A DNA stretch of 21,159 bases from Hominenteromicrobium sp964531265 (GCA_964531265.1 CAZHDW010000026.1:1-21159), one strand, 5' to 3'. Counted from the stretch's first letter, positions 1 through 8,095 are shown. A program made the numbers and translations. The notes: generated from the sequence alone by a model not told the origin.

Positions 1-486
1 AGCCTTCATCTCATCGATGAGCTCCTCGAAGTACTTCTTACCGACTTCCATAACAACGTCGGAATACATCTGGATGAATCTTCTGTAGCAGTCATATGCC
101 CAACGCGGATTGCCGGACTGCTTAGCCATAACCTCAACAACTTCCTCATTAAGACCGAGGTTGAGAATTGTATCCATCATGCCAGGCATGGATGCGCGTG
201 CGCCGGAACGAACGGAAACCAGAAGCGGATTCTCAAGATCGCCGAACTTCTTGCCGGTGATCTCTTCCATCTTTGTGATGTTCTCCATGATTTCAGCCTC
301 GATCGCTTCGTTGATACGACGGCCGTCTTCATAGTACTGTGTGCAGGCTTCTGTGGTAATGGTAAAGCCCTGGGGAACCGGCAGACCAAGAGAAGTCATC
401 TCAGCCAGGTTTGCACCCTTACCGCCGAGAAGCTCACGCATATTGGCGTTGCCCTCTTTGAACAAATAAACATACTTTTTGCTCAT
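1..486 (-). CDS. ppdK: Pyruvate, phosphate dikinase, N-terminal part (runs off the left edge)
   Basis: PPDK interconverts pyruvate, ATP and phosphate with PEP, AMP and pyrophosphate in the cytoplasm. In anaerobes it often works in the glycolytic direction as a pyrophosphate-saving pyruvate kinase. The first 162 codons are present and read MSKKYVYLFKEGNA, then GGKGANLAEM near residues 22-31 and SVRSGARASMPGMMDTILNLG near residues 90-110, all typical of the ATP-grasp nucleotide-binding domain of PPDK. The family is usually about 875 residues, so the phosphohistidine and PEP domains lie outside the window. The start is supported by an AGGAGG site (497-502) about ten bases upstream of ATG. The gene is divergent from pth and has its own promoter. 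Confidence 0.96.
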   Translation of the reverse strand, partial: MSKKYVYLFKEGNANMRELLGGKGANLAEMTSLGLPVPQGFTITTEACTQYYEDGRRINEAIEAEIMENITKMEEITGKKFGDLENPLLVSVRSGARASMPGMMDTILNLGLNEEVVEVMAKQSGNPRWAYDCYRRFIQMYSDVVMEVGKKYFEELIDEMKA

Positions 487-585
487 TGGAAACTACCTCC
501 TAAAAATTTACATCGGTATAACCGAGTATTGACTTTGCTGTGCAAAAAAGCGAAAAGAAACCTTTCCACCGTTTCGCCGCACTCT

Positions 586-614
586 ATTATAGCAAATCTT
601 TTTCGGAATTTCCA
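586..614 (-). promoter_or_regulatory. Promoter of ppdK
   Basis: On the minus strand a perfect TATAAT (586-591) is preceded by TGC, which makes an extended -10 element. A weak -35 (TGGAAA, 609-614) lies 17 bases further up. Transcription would start near 579 and give a leader of about 90 nt before ppdK. Read by eye from consensus; not verified experimentally. Confidence 0.6.
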
Positions 615-728
615 TACCTTTTTTTGATAAATGGGAGCTTTTTCAAAAAAAATACGTTCTTTTGAATTTTAAGCGGTTCGCAACGCGAAAATGTGGTACT
701 TTTAAATGAAAATGTAGTTGAAAATCAC

Positions 729-757
729 TTGCAAACATGTGATTAAAATGGCATAAT
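729..757 (+). promoter_or_regulatory. Probable promoter of the pth-mfd unit
   Basis: TTGCAA (729-734) and CATAAT (752-757) are separated by 17 bases. Transcription would start near 764 and give a leader of about 150 nt before pth. The -35 differs from consensus at the last three-base stretch, so strength is uncertain. Confidence 0.45.
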
Positions 758-786
758 AATTGTATAAGAAAAAAATATGGGCTTTT

Positions 787-827
787 CAGCGCAGCCATAC
801 GGGGTAGCTACCGTTGTCTGCGCAGTT
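787..827 (+). promoter_or_regulatory. Interrupted hairpin in the pth leader
   Basis: GCGCAG near 789 can pair with CTGCGC near 819, and inside it ACGG pairs with CCGT around a self-complementary core GGTAGCTACC. The outer stem is followed by only four T residues. It may be a weak attenuator or just a structured leader; the evidence is pairing alone. Confidence 0.25.
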
Positions 828-916
828 TTGGCGTAGATATGATTTAGCGGATGCGCTCCCTGCCGCGTCTGTTTATCCGTCAATTCTTTAAGGATGTTTT
901 GAAAGGATGAGGAGAT

Positions 917-1519
917 ATGATGAAGCTTTTTTCTCAAGGAAATGCCACCGGCGGTGCCGATTGGCTGATAGTGGGCCTCGGAAATCCGGGAACGAAATAC
1001 GATAATACAAGGCATAACGCAGGCTTTATGATGATAGATGCGCTGGCAGAGCAGAATAGCTGCGATGTCAGAAAGGTGAAGTTCAAGGGTTTGTACGGCA
1101 AATGTAAAATAGCCGGTCAGAGCGCAGTGCTTTTGAAGCCCTCCACCTTTATGAATCTCAGCGGACAGTCGGTCGTTGAGGCAATGAACTTCTTCCACAT
1201 TCCGCCCGAGCGCGTTCTGATACTCTTTGATGACATCTCTCTCGATGTCGGCAAGACGAGGATAAGGCTCAAGGGCAGCGACGGCGGACATAACGGCGTG
1301 AAAAACATAATCTACCTCAGCGGCAGTGACAAATTTCCGAGGATGAAGATAGGTGTCGGTCATAAGCCGGAGGGCTGGGATCTCGCCGACTGGGTGCTTT
1401 CACGCTTCAGCAATGATGAGGCGAAGCAGCTTGAAAAGGTCTCGGAGAATGTTTGCAAGGCGGTGGAGCTGATAATCACCGGACATGCGGACAGAGCCAT
1501 GAATATGTTTAACTCATAA
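917..1519 (+). CDS. pth: Peptidyl-tRNA hydrolase
   Basis: Pth cleaves peptidyl-tRNAs released from stalled ribosomes so that the tRNAs can be recycled; it is a soluble, normally essential enzyme. The 200-residue protein has the full family pattern: LIVGLGNPGTKYDNTRHNAGF near residues 17-37 with catalytic His33, FMNLSG with Asn80, FDDISLDVG with Asp105 (equivalent to E. coli Asp93) and GGHNG with Asn126. Length is normal for the family. The start follows a GGATGAGGAG site and adds about 13 residues before the core fold, as in several Firmicutes. mfd begins 19 bases after the stop, and the pth-mfd order is widely conserved in Firmicutes, so the two are probably cotranscribed. Confidence 0.97.
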   Translation: MMKLFSQGNATGGADWLIVGLGNPGTKYDNTRHNAGFMMIDALAEQNSCDVRKVKFKGLYGKCKIAGQSAVLLKPSTFMNLSGQSVVEAMNFFHIPPERVLILFDDISLDVGKTRIRLKGSDGGHNGVKNIIYLSGSDKFPRMKIGVGHKPEGWDLADWVLSRFSNDEAKQLEKVSENVCKAVELIITGHADRAMNMFNS

Positions 1520-1538
1520 GACCCACGGAGGTTTTATT

Positions 1539-4500
1539 ATGCATATGAATTTTCTTACGGATGCGATATCCCGTGTGCCGGAGTATCGCACCATTGAAAA
1601 CGCGGTTCGACGCGGCAAGACACCGGTTGCCGCAACGGGCGTTTCTTCTGTGCACAAGGCAAATATCATACATGCGCTGCTCAGCTCATTTCAGAAAAGA
1701 GCCCTGCTGATAGCCGGCGATGAGGCTGAGGCAATGCGTCTTCTGGATGATCTTAATGCCATGGGAACGAGCTCGGCATTTTATCCACTGAGGGATTTCA
1801 GCCTAAGGGATACCGAGGGCAGCTCACACGAATATGAGCGCCAGAGGATAGAGGCGCTGACACTGCTTCAAAACGGCGAATGCTGCTGCATAGTCACCAC
1901 CATAGATGCGGCGCTTCAATATGCGATTCCGCCGAAAAAGCTTGAGGAGCGCACGATAACGCTTGAGGTCGGTCAGGAAATTGCTGTAGCCGACGTTATC
2001 ATGGCGCTTGTAAGGTGCGGTTATGTCAGGGCGGATCAGATAGACGGCACGGGTCAGTTTGCACAGCGCGGCGGCATAGTGGATTTCTATTCTCCGGGCG
2101 GCAATGCGCCTGTTAGAATAGAATTTTGGGGCGATGAAATAGACACCATTGCGTATTTTGATGCCGAAACACAGCGCAGAACCGATAATGTGGACAAGGT
2201 TACGATATCTCCGGCCGTGGAGGTAGTGCCGGATAATTCCGCATTCCTTGCCAAAAGGATAGGCGAGCACGCGAAGTCACTGCGCGGAAAATCCGCTGCC
2301 GCCGCAAGAGAGATACTTCTTCGAGAGGCGGACAAGCTGCAAAATTCACTGCACATAGGTTGCATGGATAAGTACTATGCGCTGATATATGACGAAAGAG
2401 CGACGCTGTTCAGCTATTTCGATACCGATTCACTGCTGTTCTTTTCGGAGGGCACAAAGCTCAAGGAGCGAATGAGAACCACCCTGTGGCAGTGGGGCGA
2501 GGATGTGCGCGGTCTGCTCTCGGAGGGTGTTCTGTGCAAGGAGCTCGACATGTTCACGGAAACCTACGAGTATGCAATGGGCAGAGCCGTTGATACTCCT
2601 ACCGTGTATCTCGATTCCTTTGCACGAGGCAGCTACGATACGCCGATCGGCACCCTGTCAAATCTTACCATGCGACAGCTTTCGGTCTGGGGAGGAAGCA
2701 CACAGCTTTTGGCGGAGGATCTTTCCTCTCCGCTTTTCAACAAATATGCATGTGTCGTTCTGGCTGGTACTGAGCGTGCAGCGATGACTGTTGCAGCCGA
2801 CCTCAAGGCCGCAGGGCTTCCGGCAGGCTATTTTGAGACGCTTTCGACAGTTGCTCCCGGTACGGTCGCAGTAACTACCGGAACGCTTTCCGCCGGATTT
2901 GAGTATCCGAATGCAAGGTTTACGCTGATAACTCACGGCAGGGTCAACACGGTAAAACAGAAGCCGAAGAAAAAGGACAAGAACGGTCAGGCCATATACA
3001 GCCTGGCAGAGCTTTCCGTCGGCGACTATGTTGTTCACTCCACACATGGTATCGGCATCTTTGAGGGTATCCACAAGGTGAATATGCAGGGCATCACCAA
3101 GGATTATATCAAGGTGCGATATGCTAAAAACGACACGCTCTATGTTCCTGTAACACAGCTCGACCTTGTTGCCAAGTACATAGGCCCGAGGGAGGACTCC
3201 GGCGTTAAGCTGCACAGGCTCGGCGGAGCGGAATGGCAGAAGGCAAAGACGAAGGTACGTGCAGCCGTAAAGGATATTGCAAAGGAGCTGATAGTGCTGT
3301 ATGCTCAGCGCTTAAAGCAGAAGGGCTTTGCGTTTCCCGAGGATAACGAGTGGCAGCATGATTTCGAGGCGCACTTTGAGTATAACGAAACCGAGGATCA
3401 GCTTCGCTGCATAAACGAGATAAAGAACGATATGGAGAGGGAATCCCCCATGGATCGTCTTCTCTGCGGAGATGTCGGCTTTGGAAAAACCGAGGTCGCC
3501 CTGAGAGCGGCGTTCAAGTGCATCTCTGCCGGAAAGCAGTGTGCGATACTTGTTCCCACCACAATTCTCGCATGGCAGCATTACCAGACGGCTCTCAAGA
3601 GAATGGAGGGCTTTCCGATAACTATCGAACTGCTGTCGCGCTTCAGAAATACACGTCAGCAGGATGAGATACTTCGCAAGCTGAAAAGAGGCAGTGTCGA
3701 TTTGATAGTCGGTACGCACAGGCTGGTTTCCAAGGATGTTCAGTTCAAGGATCTCGGCCTTGTCATAATAGACGAGGAGCAGCGCTTCGGTGTTCATCAG
3801 AAGGAACGTCTTAAGGAGGTCTGTAAATCCGCGGACGTGCTCACGCTGTCGGCTACACCGATACCAAGAACTCTCAATATGGCCCTTTCCGGCATACGTG
3901 ATATGTCGGTAATAGAGGAGGCACCGCATGACCGCCATCCGGTGCAGACTTATGTTATGGAATACGATGACGGTGTTATAACCGATGCCATAAAGAAGGA
4001 GCTTCGCCGCGGCGGACAGGTGTATTATCTGCATAATGACGTTGCGACTATTGAGCGTGTGGCAGCGGGAATTCAGGCACGTGTTCCGGAAGCCAGAATA
4101 GGCATAGGCCACGGCAAGATGACCGAGCAGGAGCTGTCCGAGGTATGGCGCAGGCTCATGGAGCAGGAGATAGATGTCCTGGTGTGCACCACCATAATAG
4201 AAACAGGCGTTGATGTTCCGAATGCCAACACCCTTATAATAGATAACGCGGACAGAATGGGCCTTTCACAGCTTCATCAGCTTCGCGGACGTGTGGGAAG
4301 AAGCACAAGGCGCGCATATGCCTACTTCACCTTCACACGCGGCAAGGCATTGTCGGAGATATCCCAGAAGCGTCTTTCGGCTATCAGGGAATTCACCGAG
4401 TTCGGCTCCGGCTTCAAGATCGCTATGCGAGACCTTGAAATAAGGGGCGCCGGTAACATCCTCGGCGGAGAGCAGCACGGGCACATGGAAAGCGTCGGCT

Positions 4501-5012
4501 ATGATATGTACCTTAAGCTCCTGAATGAGGCTATCACGCTGATGAAGGGTGAAACACCGGAGGTGCCCGTTGAGGAATGCACGGTGGATCTCCAGGTGCA
4601 GGCACATATCCCCGAGAAGTATATTGATTCCACTGCGCTGAGGCTTGAGGTCTACAGGCGCATAGCGGATATCAAGTCGTATGAGGATTCGAGCGACGTT
4701 GTGGATGAGCTTATCGACCGCTTCGGTGAGCCGCCGGAAAGTGTGTACGGCCTGATAGACATAGCGCTTCTGAGAAATCGTGCGACCTCCATCGGCATAA
4801 CGGAGGTAAAGCAGCAGCAGAACGCACTGCTTCTCTACAAGGAGAAATTCGATATGGAGCGTGTAAAGCGCCTGATACAGAGTATGCCGAACAGAGTTAT
4901 GCTGTCGGCCGGCAGCAAGCCGTATATCAGCGTGGCTCTTGCAGGAAAACAACCGCTGGATGTGCTTGAAGATACCCTTAAGGTGCTCTGTGGTGATGAA
5001 AAAACTGCATAA
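1539..5012 (+). CDS. mfd: Transcription-repair coupling factor Mfd
   Basis: Mfd is the DNA translocase that pushes RNA polymerase off a lesion and recruits UvrA for strand-specific excision repair. The 1157-residue length is typical. The order of domains is visible: an N-terminal UvrB-like module with RADQIDGTGQFAQRGGIVDFY near residues 165-185, a CarD-like polymerase-binding module starting at LSVGDYVVHSTHGIGIFEG near 493, then a RecG-like helicase core with Walker A GDVGFGKT near 643-651, DEEQ near 745, SATPIPRTL near 769 and GLSQLHQLRGRVGR near 908. A TRCF C-terminal domain follows. The start has a CGGAGG site about eight bases upstream. It sits directly behind pth, and no terminator separates the two. 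Confidence 0.98.
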   Translation: MHMNFLTDAISRVPEYRTIENAVRRGKTPVAATGVSSVHKANIIHALLSSFQKRALLIAGDEAEAMRLLDDLNAMGTSSAFYPLRDFSLRDTEGSSHEYERQRIEALTLLQNGECCCIVTTIDAALQYAIPPKKLEERTITLEVGQEIAVADVIMALVRCGYVRADQIDGTGQFAQRGGIVDFYSPGGNAPVRIEFWGDEIDTIAYFDAETQRRTDNVDKVTISPAVEVVPDNSAFLAKRIGEHAKSLRGKSAAAAREILLREADKLQNSLHIGCMDKYYALIYDERATLFSYFDTDSLLFFSEGTKLKERMRTTLWQWGEDVRGLLSEGVLCKELDMFTETYEYAMGRAVDTPTVYLDSFARGSYDTPIGTLSNLTMRQLSVWGGSTQLLAEDLSSPLFNKYACVVLAGTERAAMTVAADLKAAGLPAGYFETLSTVAPGTVAVTTGTLSAGFEYPNARFTLITHGRVNTVKQKPKKKDKNGQAIYSLAELSVGDYVVHSTHGIGIFEGIHKVNMQGITKDYIKVRYAKNDTLYVPVTQLDLVAKYIGPREDSGVKLHRLGGAEWQKAKTKVRAAVKDIAKELIVLYAQRLKQKGFAFPEDNEWQHDFEAHFEYNETEDQLRCINEIKNDMERESPMDRLLCGDVGFGKTEVALRAAFKCISAGKQCAILVPTTILAWQHYQTALKRMEGFPITIELLSRFRNTRQQDEILRKLKRGSVDLIVGTHRLVSKDVQFKDLGLVIIDEEQRFGVHQKERLKEVCKSADVLTLSATPIPRTLNMALSGIRDMSVIEEAPHDRHPVQTYVMEYDDGVITDAIKKELRRGGQVYYLHNDVATIERVAAGIQARVPEARIGIGHGKMTEQELSEVWRRLMEQEIDVLVCTTIIETGVDVPNANTLIIDNADRMGLSQLHQLRGRVGRSTRRAYAYFTFTRGKALSEISQKRLSAIREFTEFGSGFKIAMRDLEIRGAGNILGGEQHGHMESVGYDMYLKLLNEAITLMKGETPEVPVEECTVDLQVQAHIPEKYIDSTALRLEVYRRIADIKSYEDSSDVVDELIDRFGEPPESVYGLIDIALLRNRATSIGITEVKQQQNALLLYKEKFDMERVKRLIQSMPNRVMLSAGSKPYISVALAGKQPLDVLEDTLKVLCGDEKTA

Positions 5013-5058
5013 GCCTCAATATCTTCACAAAAAATACACATTACTCTGGTAATATAAC

Positions 5059-5087
5059 TGGACATTCGGAGCCTTAAGCGTTATAAT
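5059..5087 (+). promoter_or_regulatory. Promoter of the foldase-like lipoprotein gene
   Basis: TGGACA (5059-5064), a 17-base spacer and a perfect TATAAT (5082-5087) lie in the gap between mfd and the next gene. Transcription would start near 5094. The downstream lipoprotein gene can therefore be expressed independently of pth-mfd, although read-through is not blocked by any visible terminator. Confidence 0.7.
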
Positions 5088-5129
5088 TACGTTTATGGCA
5101 AATATGATAAAGGATACGGTGATCTACTT

Positions 5130-6293
5130 ATGAAAAATTCAATCAAGCGTGCAGCTTCACTGCTGCTTGCGCTCGTTTTGGTATTCAGCCTTGCAGGCTG
5201 CTACAGCGAGGATATGACATGGGCTGCTAAATGCGGAGACAAGACCATGCCGATCGGTGGATATATTTACTATCTTTCCACTGCATACACAGAGGCTGCT
5301 GCAAAGGTCGACAGTGCTGAAAAGGTAATGGACAGTCAGATCGAGGAAAAGGATGCTGAGGAATGGATCCGTGACCGTGCAGCACATTACATCCGTCAGT
5401 ATTTCTGGATGGATGAGGAAATGGAGCGTCTCGGCATTGAAATGACCGATGCTGATTATGAAAATGCTTCCGCTACAACAAATTCCTACTGGACGATTTA
5501 CGGCGGTGACGAGGTGTTTCAGGAATACGGCATTGCACGCTCCTCCTTCGATATCGCATTTTCCCAGTACAATATAAAGTTCCAGAAGATATTCGAGGCT
5601 ATCTACGGTGAGGGCGGCGAAAAGGAAGTTCCCGAAAGCGACCTCATTGCTCAGTTCACCGATAATTATTACAGCTACGAGTATTTCACTGCACCCATGG
5701 CTCTGCCGGATGCAAGCGGAAACCCGGTTGCCATGACCGAGGACGAGAAAGAAGCCTTCAGAGAGCATATGGAGGACGTTAAGAGCGAGATTCTGAGCGG
5801 CGATAAGACTGTTGCCGATGCAGCGGCTGATTATGCAGCAGCTTACAATCAGGAAAAGACCTCCTATGTTAAGGAAGTTAACAATCCCAGCGGTCTTGCA
5901 GGAAGCTCCCTGCCGACAGCCTTCCTTGAGTCCCTTGCAGGTCTCCAGGAGAACGAGCTGACAGTTCTTGAAGTTTCCAACTACATGGTAATTCTCAGAC
6001 GTCTTCCGATAAAGGATTCCGTCAATGAAATGCTCGAGGATGCATCAAGCAGACTTACGGTTCTGTCCGAGGTCAAGAGCGAGGAGTATCGCGAGTATGC
6101 AGAGAGCTGTGCGGAAGAGTTCGAGGGCATTGAGTTCAACACTAAGGCTATGGAGCACTACAAGCCGAAGATGTTCGTGAACGACGATACAGAGTATGGC
6201 ACACTTTCATCCGTTGAGATCAGCACTGCCGATGACGAGACAGTGAACGAGGACAGCGCAGAGACTTCCTCCGAGGAGAGTGCTGAGGAATAA
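5130..6293 (+). CDS. SurA/PrsA-like foldase lipoprotein
   Basis: The 387-residue protein begins with a lipoprotein signal peptide, a hydrophobic run ending in LAGC, so Cys24 should be lipidated and the protein tethered outside the membrane. The helical region at about 95-165 (WIRDRAAHYIRQYFWMDEEM onward) resembles the SurA/PrsA N-terminal chaperone module. Residues about 165-295 resemble a degenerate parvulin fold ending in NYMVILRRLPI. I cannot see an intact set of parvulin active-site residues, so isomerase activity is doubtful and a chaperone role is more likely. The C-terminus is a Ser/Glu/Asp-rich acidic tail. Related genes often follow mfd in Clostridia. It has its own promoter upstream and a terminator directly behind. 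Confidence 0.75.
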   Translation: MKNSIKRAASLLLALVLVFSLAGCYSEDMTWAAKCGDKTMPIGGYIYYLSTAYTEAAAKVDSAEKVMDSQIEEKDAEEWIRDRAAHYIRQYFWMDEEMERLGIEMTDADYENASATTNSYWTIYGGDEVFQEYGIARSSFDIAFSQYNIKFQKIFEAIYGEGGEKEVPESDLIAQFTDNYYSYEYFTAPMALPDASGNPVAMTEDEKEAFREHMEDVKSEILSGDKTVADAAADYAAAYNQEKTSYVKEVNNPSGLAGSSLPTAFLESLAGLQENELTVLEVSNYMVILRRLPIKDSVNEMLEDASSRLTVLSEVKSEEYREYAESCAEEFEGIEFNTKAMEHYKPKMFVNDDTEYGTLSSVEISTADDETVNEDSAETSSEESAEE

Positions 6294-6326
6294 GCTCGGC
6301 TTTTACAAATCAATATTGATATCTAA

Positions 6327-6358
6327 CCGGTGTGGCGCCTTGCCATGCCGGTTTTTTT
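6327..6358 (+). terminator. Terminator behind the foldase-like gene
   Basis: A ten-pair stem (CCGGTGTGGC with GCCATGCCGG, two G-U pairs) closes a five-base loop and is followed by seven T residues. It ends the plus-strand unit that contains the lipoprotein gene. Confidence 0.85.
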
Positions 6359-6404
6359 ATATTCTATAAGTGATTTTACAGGTTCGTTGGGGAAGAAAAG
6401 GCCT

Positions 6405-6445
6405 GAAAACAAAAATAGAAAGAGTGTCGCTTACGGCACTCTTTC
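6405..6445 (-). terminator. Terminator of the regulator/flavin reductase operon
   Basis: GAAAGAGTG pairs with CACTCTTTC (6418-6445), with three further pairs inside around the loop CTTA. Only on the minus strand does a T-rich run follow (TATTTTTGTTTT, 6406-6417), so it serves the minus-strand operon whose last gene ends at 6468. Confidence 0.8.
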
Positions 6446-6467
6446 AACAGCTTTATCGTCTATATGT

Positions 6468-7025
6468 TTATTTGTAGAAATCTCCGATGGTTCCGAGATA
6501 TTCGCCGATAGACTGGTAATGTCCGGAATACACAACGGGATTGAGCTTCGTGAGATTCACTCCGAATTCTTGAACCTCAAAATCCTCCGGCACCTGAACA
6601 TTATGCACACGGCAGAAGAAGGTGTCGGACTTGCCGACTGCAATGGACTTCATAACTTCACATTCGCACACCCATGGGGACGCATCGAGGGTGGGAGCAT
6701 CGACAAAGGCGGAACGGCTGTATTCGTAAGGCAAAGCATTTTTTGCTGTGTCATGTGCGGAGACCGAGCCGAAATAATCTACAAGCTTAAGCATATCCGG
6801 TGTCGCCATATTCAGGGTCAGCTTACCGTTTCTCTGAACATTGCGCTTTGTTTTCTTATCACCCCACATGCTGATAACTATCACAGGCACCTCATCGTCC
6901 TCATAGAGCTGGCTGACCCAGGTTATCGGGGCAAAGTCCGGAGTTCCGTCCTCATTGATCGTTCCTATGATATATATCGGCTGTATCGGCATAGCGTGTC
7001 TGATTCCAATATCTTTTCTTTTCAT
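6468..7025 (-). CDS. Flavin reductase-like (flavoredoxin family) protein
   Basis: The 185-residue protein matches the flavin reductase-like, FMN-binding split-barrel family. It opens with GIRHAMPIQPIYIIGTINEDG, continues with FAPITWVSQLYEDDEVPVIV, and has NVQRNGKLTLNMAT near residues 62-75 and GHYQSIGEYLG near the end. Proteins of this type bind FMN and transfer electrons from NAD(P)H or act as electron carriers; the physiological partner cannot be told here. The start has a strong AGGAGG site. It lies only 14 bases behind the helix-turn-helix/PNPOx-fold gene, so the two form an operon ended by the hairpin at 6405-6445. Confidence is high for the fold and low for the exact reaction. Confidence 0.85.
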   Translation of the reverse strand: MKRKDIGIRHAMPIQPIYIIGTINEDGTPDFAPITWVSQLYEDDEVPVIVISMWGDKKTKRNVQRNGKLTLNMATPDMLKLVDYFGSVSAHDTAKNALPYEYSRSAFVDAPTLDASPWVCECEVMKSIAVGKSDTFFCRVHNVQVPEDFEVQEFGVNLTKLNPVVYSGHYQSIGEYLGTIGDFYK

Positions 7026-7039
7026 TGCTGTCCTCCTGA

Positions 7040-7641
7040 TTATCCTAACTGAATATTATCGGGGATCACCTTGAATATCACGAAGTTGATTTCTTCCTCT
7101 GCGGGGTATTCCTGATGTATCATGGGGTACAGTGCTATCATATCGCGTTTGGCGCTTTCGGCCTTTTCCACCTCAGCCGTACCGGTTATTCGCAGCCATT
7201 TTCTGGAATTCAGATTATAGCTTGCGATTGATATCTGCGGATTTGCGGTCAGCTCGACAAAGACGTTTTTGCGCTTGTCAGTTGCGATAAGAAGAGAATT
7301 GCCACTGGTGCACACCATTCCCATTGGGCGCAGATGCGGTTTTCCGTCCGTGCTGGTGGCTAAAAAGAAGTAGCCGCATTCGCGTATGAACCTACAGCAA
7401 TCCGCAGCGGAATAGCCGAGATCGGGCATGATCGTTTCAACAGCATCATTGTTCAGCAGAAAATCTATGCTGCATGAAAACAGCTTGCTCAGGCGTATCA
7501 GCTTTTCGGTTTCCGGAAAAGCCGCGTCCATTTCCCAACGCGATACAGATTGCCGCGAAACATGCAGCATTTCGGCAAGCTGCTCCTGCGTTATTTCATT
7601 TCTGCGGCGCAGCGCACTGATTTTTTTTCTCCTGTGGTCAT
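7040..7641 (-). CDS. XRE helix-turn-helix plus PNPOx-fold regulator, frameshifted near its start
   Basis: The uninterrupted frame is 7040-7570 (176 residues). Reading further upstream in the same frame extends the protein naturally: ISALRRRNEITQEQLAE joins MLHVSRQSVSRWE to give a complete XRE-type helix-turn-helix. That frame has no start codon before a stop at about 7645. The only well-placed ATG (7641, behind GGGAGGGG at 7647-7654) is in another frame and joins through a run of eight A residues (plus strand T, 7621-7628): MTTGEKK, shift, ISALRRR. Nine or six A residues would restore the frame. Residues about 60-175 form a pyridoxamine phosphate oxidase-like split barrel (FFLATSTDGKPHLRPMGMV), probably binding flavin or a related ligand. 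This looks like a flavin- or redox-linked regulator of the operon. The shift may be real, a sequencing error or a slippage site. Confidence 0.75.
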
Positions 7642-7663
7642 TTTATCCCCTCCCGATGTTGTC

Positions 7664-7681
7664 CATACAAGCGCTTGTATG
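7664..7681. promoter_or_regulatory. Perfect 18-bp palindrome, likely operator
   Basis: CATACAAGCGCTTGTATG is a perfect inverted repeat. It lies 22 bases upstream of the regulator ATG and overlaps the transcription start expected from the TATAAT at 7687-7692. A dimeric helix-turn-helix repressor bound here would block initiation, and the operon itself encodes an XRE-type protein, so autoregulation is the simplest reading (inference). Confidence 0.65.
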
Positions 7682-7686
7682 AGTAA

Positions 7687-7715
7687 ATTATAGCGTGCTT
7701 TTTTGCGAAAGGGAA
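7687..7715 (-). promoter_or_regulatory. Promoter of the regulator/flavin reductase operon
   Basis: On the minus strand a perfect TATAAT (7687-7692) has only a weak -35 (TTCCCT, 7710-7715) at 17 bases. A good -10 with a poor -35 and a palindrome at the start site fits a regulated promoter. Confidence 0.55.
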
Positions 7716-7773
7716 GAGCTTTGAGATTTCTCCGTGTAAAGTTTGGATTGCAATTTAAATTCTCGATATTATC

Positions 7774-7807
7774 CAATAAAAAATCCCCCATGAACAGCTC
7801 ATGGAGG
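7774..7807 (-). terminator. Minus-strand terminator upstream of the regulator operon
   Basis: CCTCCATGA pairs with TCATGGGGG around the loop GCTGT (7785-7807) and is followed on the minus strand by ATTTTTTATT. One pair is U-G only on the minus strand and a mismatch on the plus strand, which supports the direction. It would catch read-through from the tRNA genes before the regulator promoter. Confidence 0.6.
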
Positions 7808-7834
7808 ATCCGGATGTCAATTCGGTAAAAAAAT

Positions 7835-7885
7835 CTTGGCTCTCCCTTTGGGAGAGCTGTCACCGCAGGTGACTGAGAGGGCAAG
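7835..7885. repeat. Tandem-hairpin palindromic repeat (REP-like)
   Basis: Two perfect hairpins sit side by side: GCTCTCCC-TTT-GGGAGAGC and GTCACC-GCA-GGTGAC. They are followed by TGAGAGGGCAAG, whose complement partly matches the outer CTTGGCTCTC, so the whole element can fold as a three-armed structure. I recall very similar sequences dispersed between genes in Faecalibacterium and relatives; only one copy is in this window, so repetition is from memory, not seen here. Confidence 0.55.
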
Positions 7886-7945
7886 GTTTCAGCGAAGTGC
7901 AAGTCTTTGCCTTGCGTTAAGTTATGCCATGTAGCATAGTGTAAT

Positions 7946-7969
7946 TAAGTGTGCCTTTTGGCACACTTA
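7946..7969. other. Perfect hairpin of unknown role
   Basis: TAAGTGTGCC and GGCACACTTA form a perfect ten-pair stem around TTTT. No good T run follows on either strand, so it is not a convincing terminator. It sits between the tandem-hairpin repeat and the tRNA-Tyr terminator. I see no gene in 7693-7973. Confidence 0.5.
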
Positions 7970-7973
7970 GAAG

Positions 7974-8006
7974 AAAAAGCCCTGATGCAAAGCATCAGGG
8001 CTTTTT
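7974..8006 (-). terminator. Terminator of the tRNA-Thr/tRNA-Tyr unit
   Basis: A 15-pair stem (AAAAAGCCCTGATGC with its exact complement) closes a three-base loop, with T runs on both strands. It starts one base after the CCA end of tRNA-Tyr, so it ends the tRNA unit. Confidence 0.88.
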
Positions 8007-8007
8007 C

Positions 8008-8092
8008 TGGTGGAGGAGGGTGGATTCGAACCACCGAAGCGAGACGCAACAGATTTACAGTCTGCCCCCTTTGGCCACTCGGGAACTCCTCC
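8008..8092 (-). tRNA. tRNA-Tyr (anticodon GTA)
   Basis: The minus strand gives a class II tRNA with a long variable arm. The acceptor GGAGGAG pairs fully with CTCCTCC, the discriminator is A and CCA is encoded. The anticodon GTA lies at 8056-8058. The T arm GGTGG-TTCGAAT-CCACC is perfect. It is the last gene of a unit with tRNA-Thr, three bases apart. Confidence 0.97.
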
Positions 8093-8095
8093 ATA

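Larger units (their letters stand above)
487..916. other. Divergent intergenic region between ppdK and pth
   Basis: This 430-base stretch holds the ppdK promoter and leader on the minus strand and the pth promoter and leader on the plus strand. The centre (about 600-720) is A+T-rich and I see no gene in it. The one open frame entering it from pth on the opposite strand has no ribosome binding site and no recognisable protein. Confidence 0.6.

Noticed and set aside
743..1363. Minus-strand 206-codon frame across the pth start
   Set aside because: It lies antisense to a clear pth gene, has no ribosome binding site and no recognisable protein pattern.
6330..7052. Plus-strand 240-codon frame over the flavin reductase gene
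   Set aside because: It is the reverse of a protein with clear family motifs and runs through two terminators.
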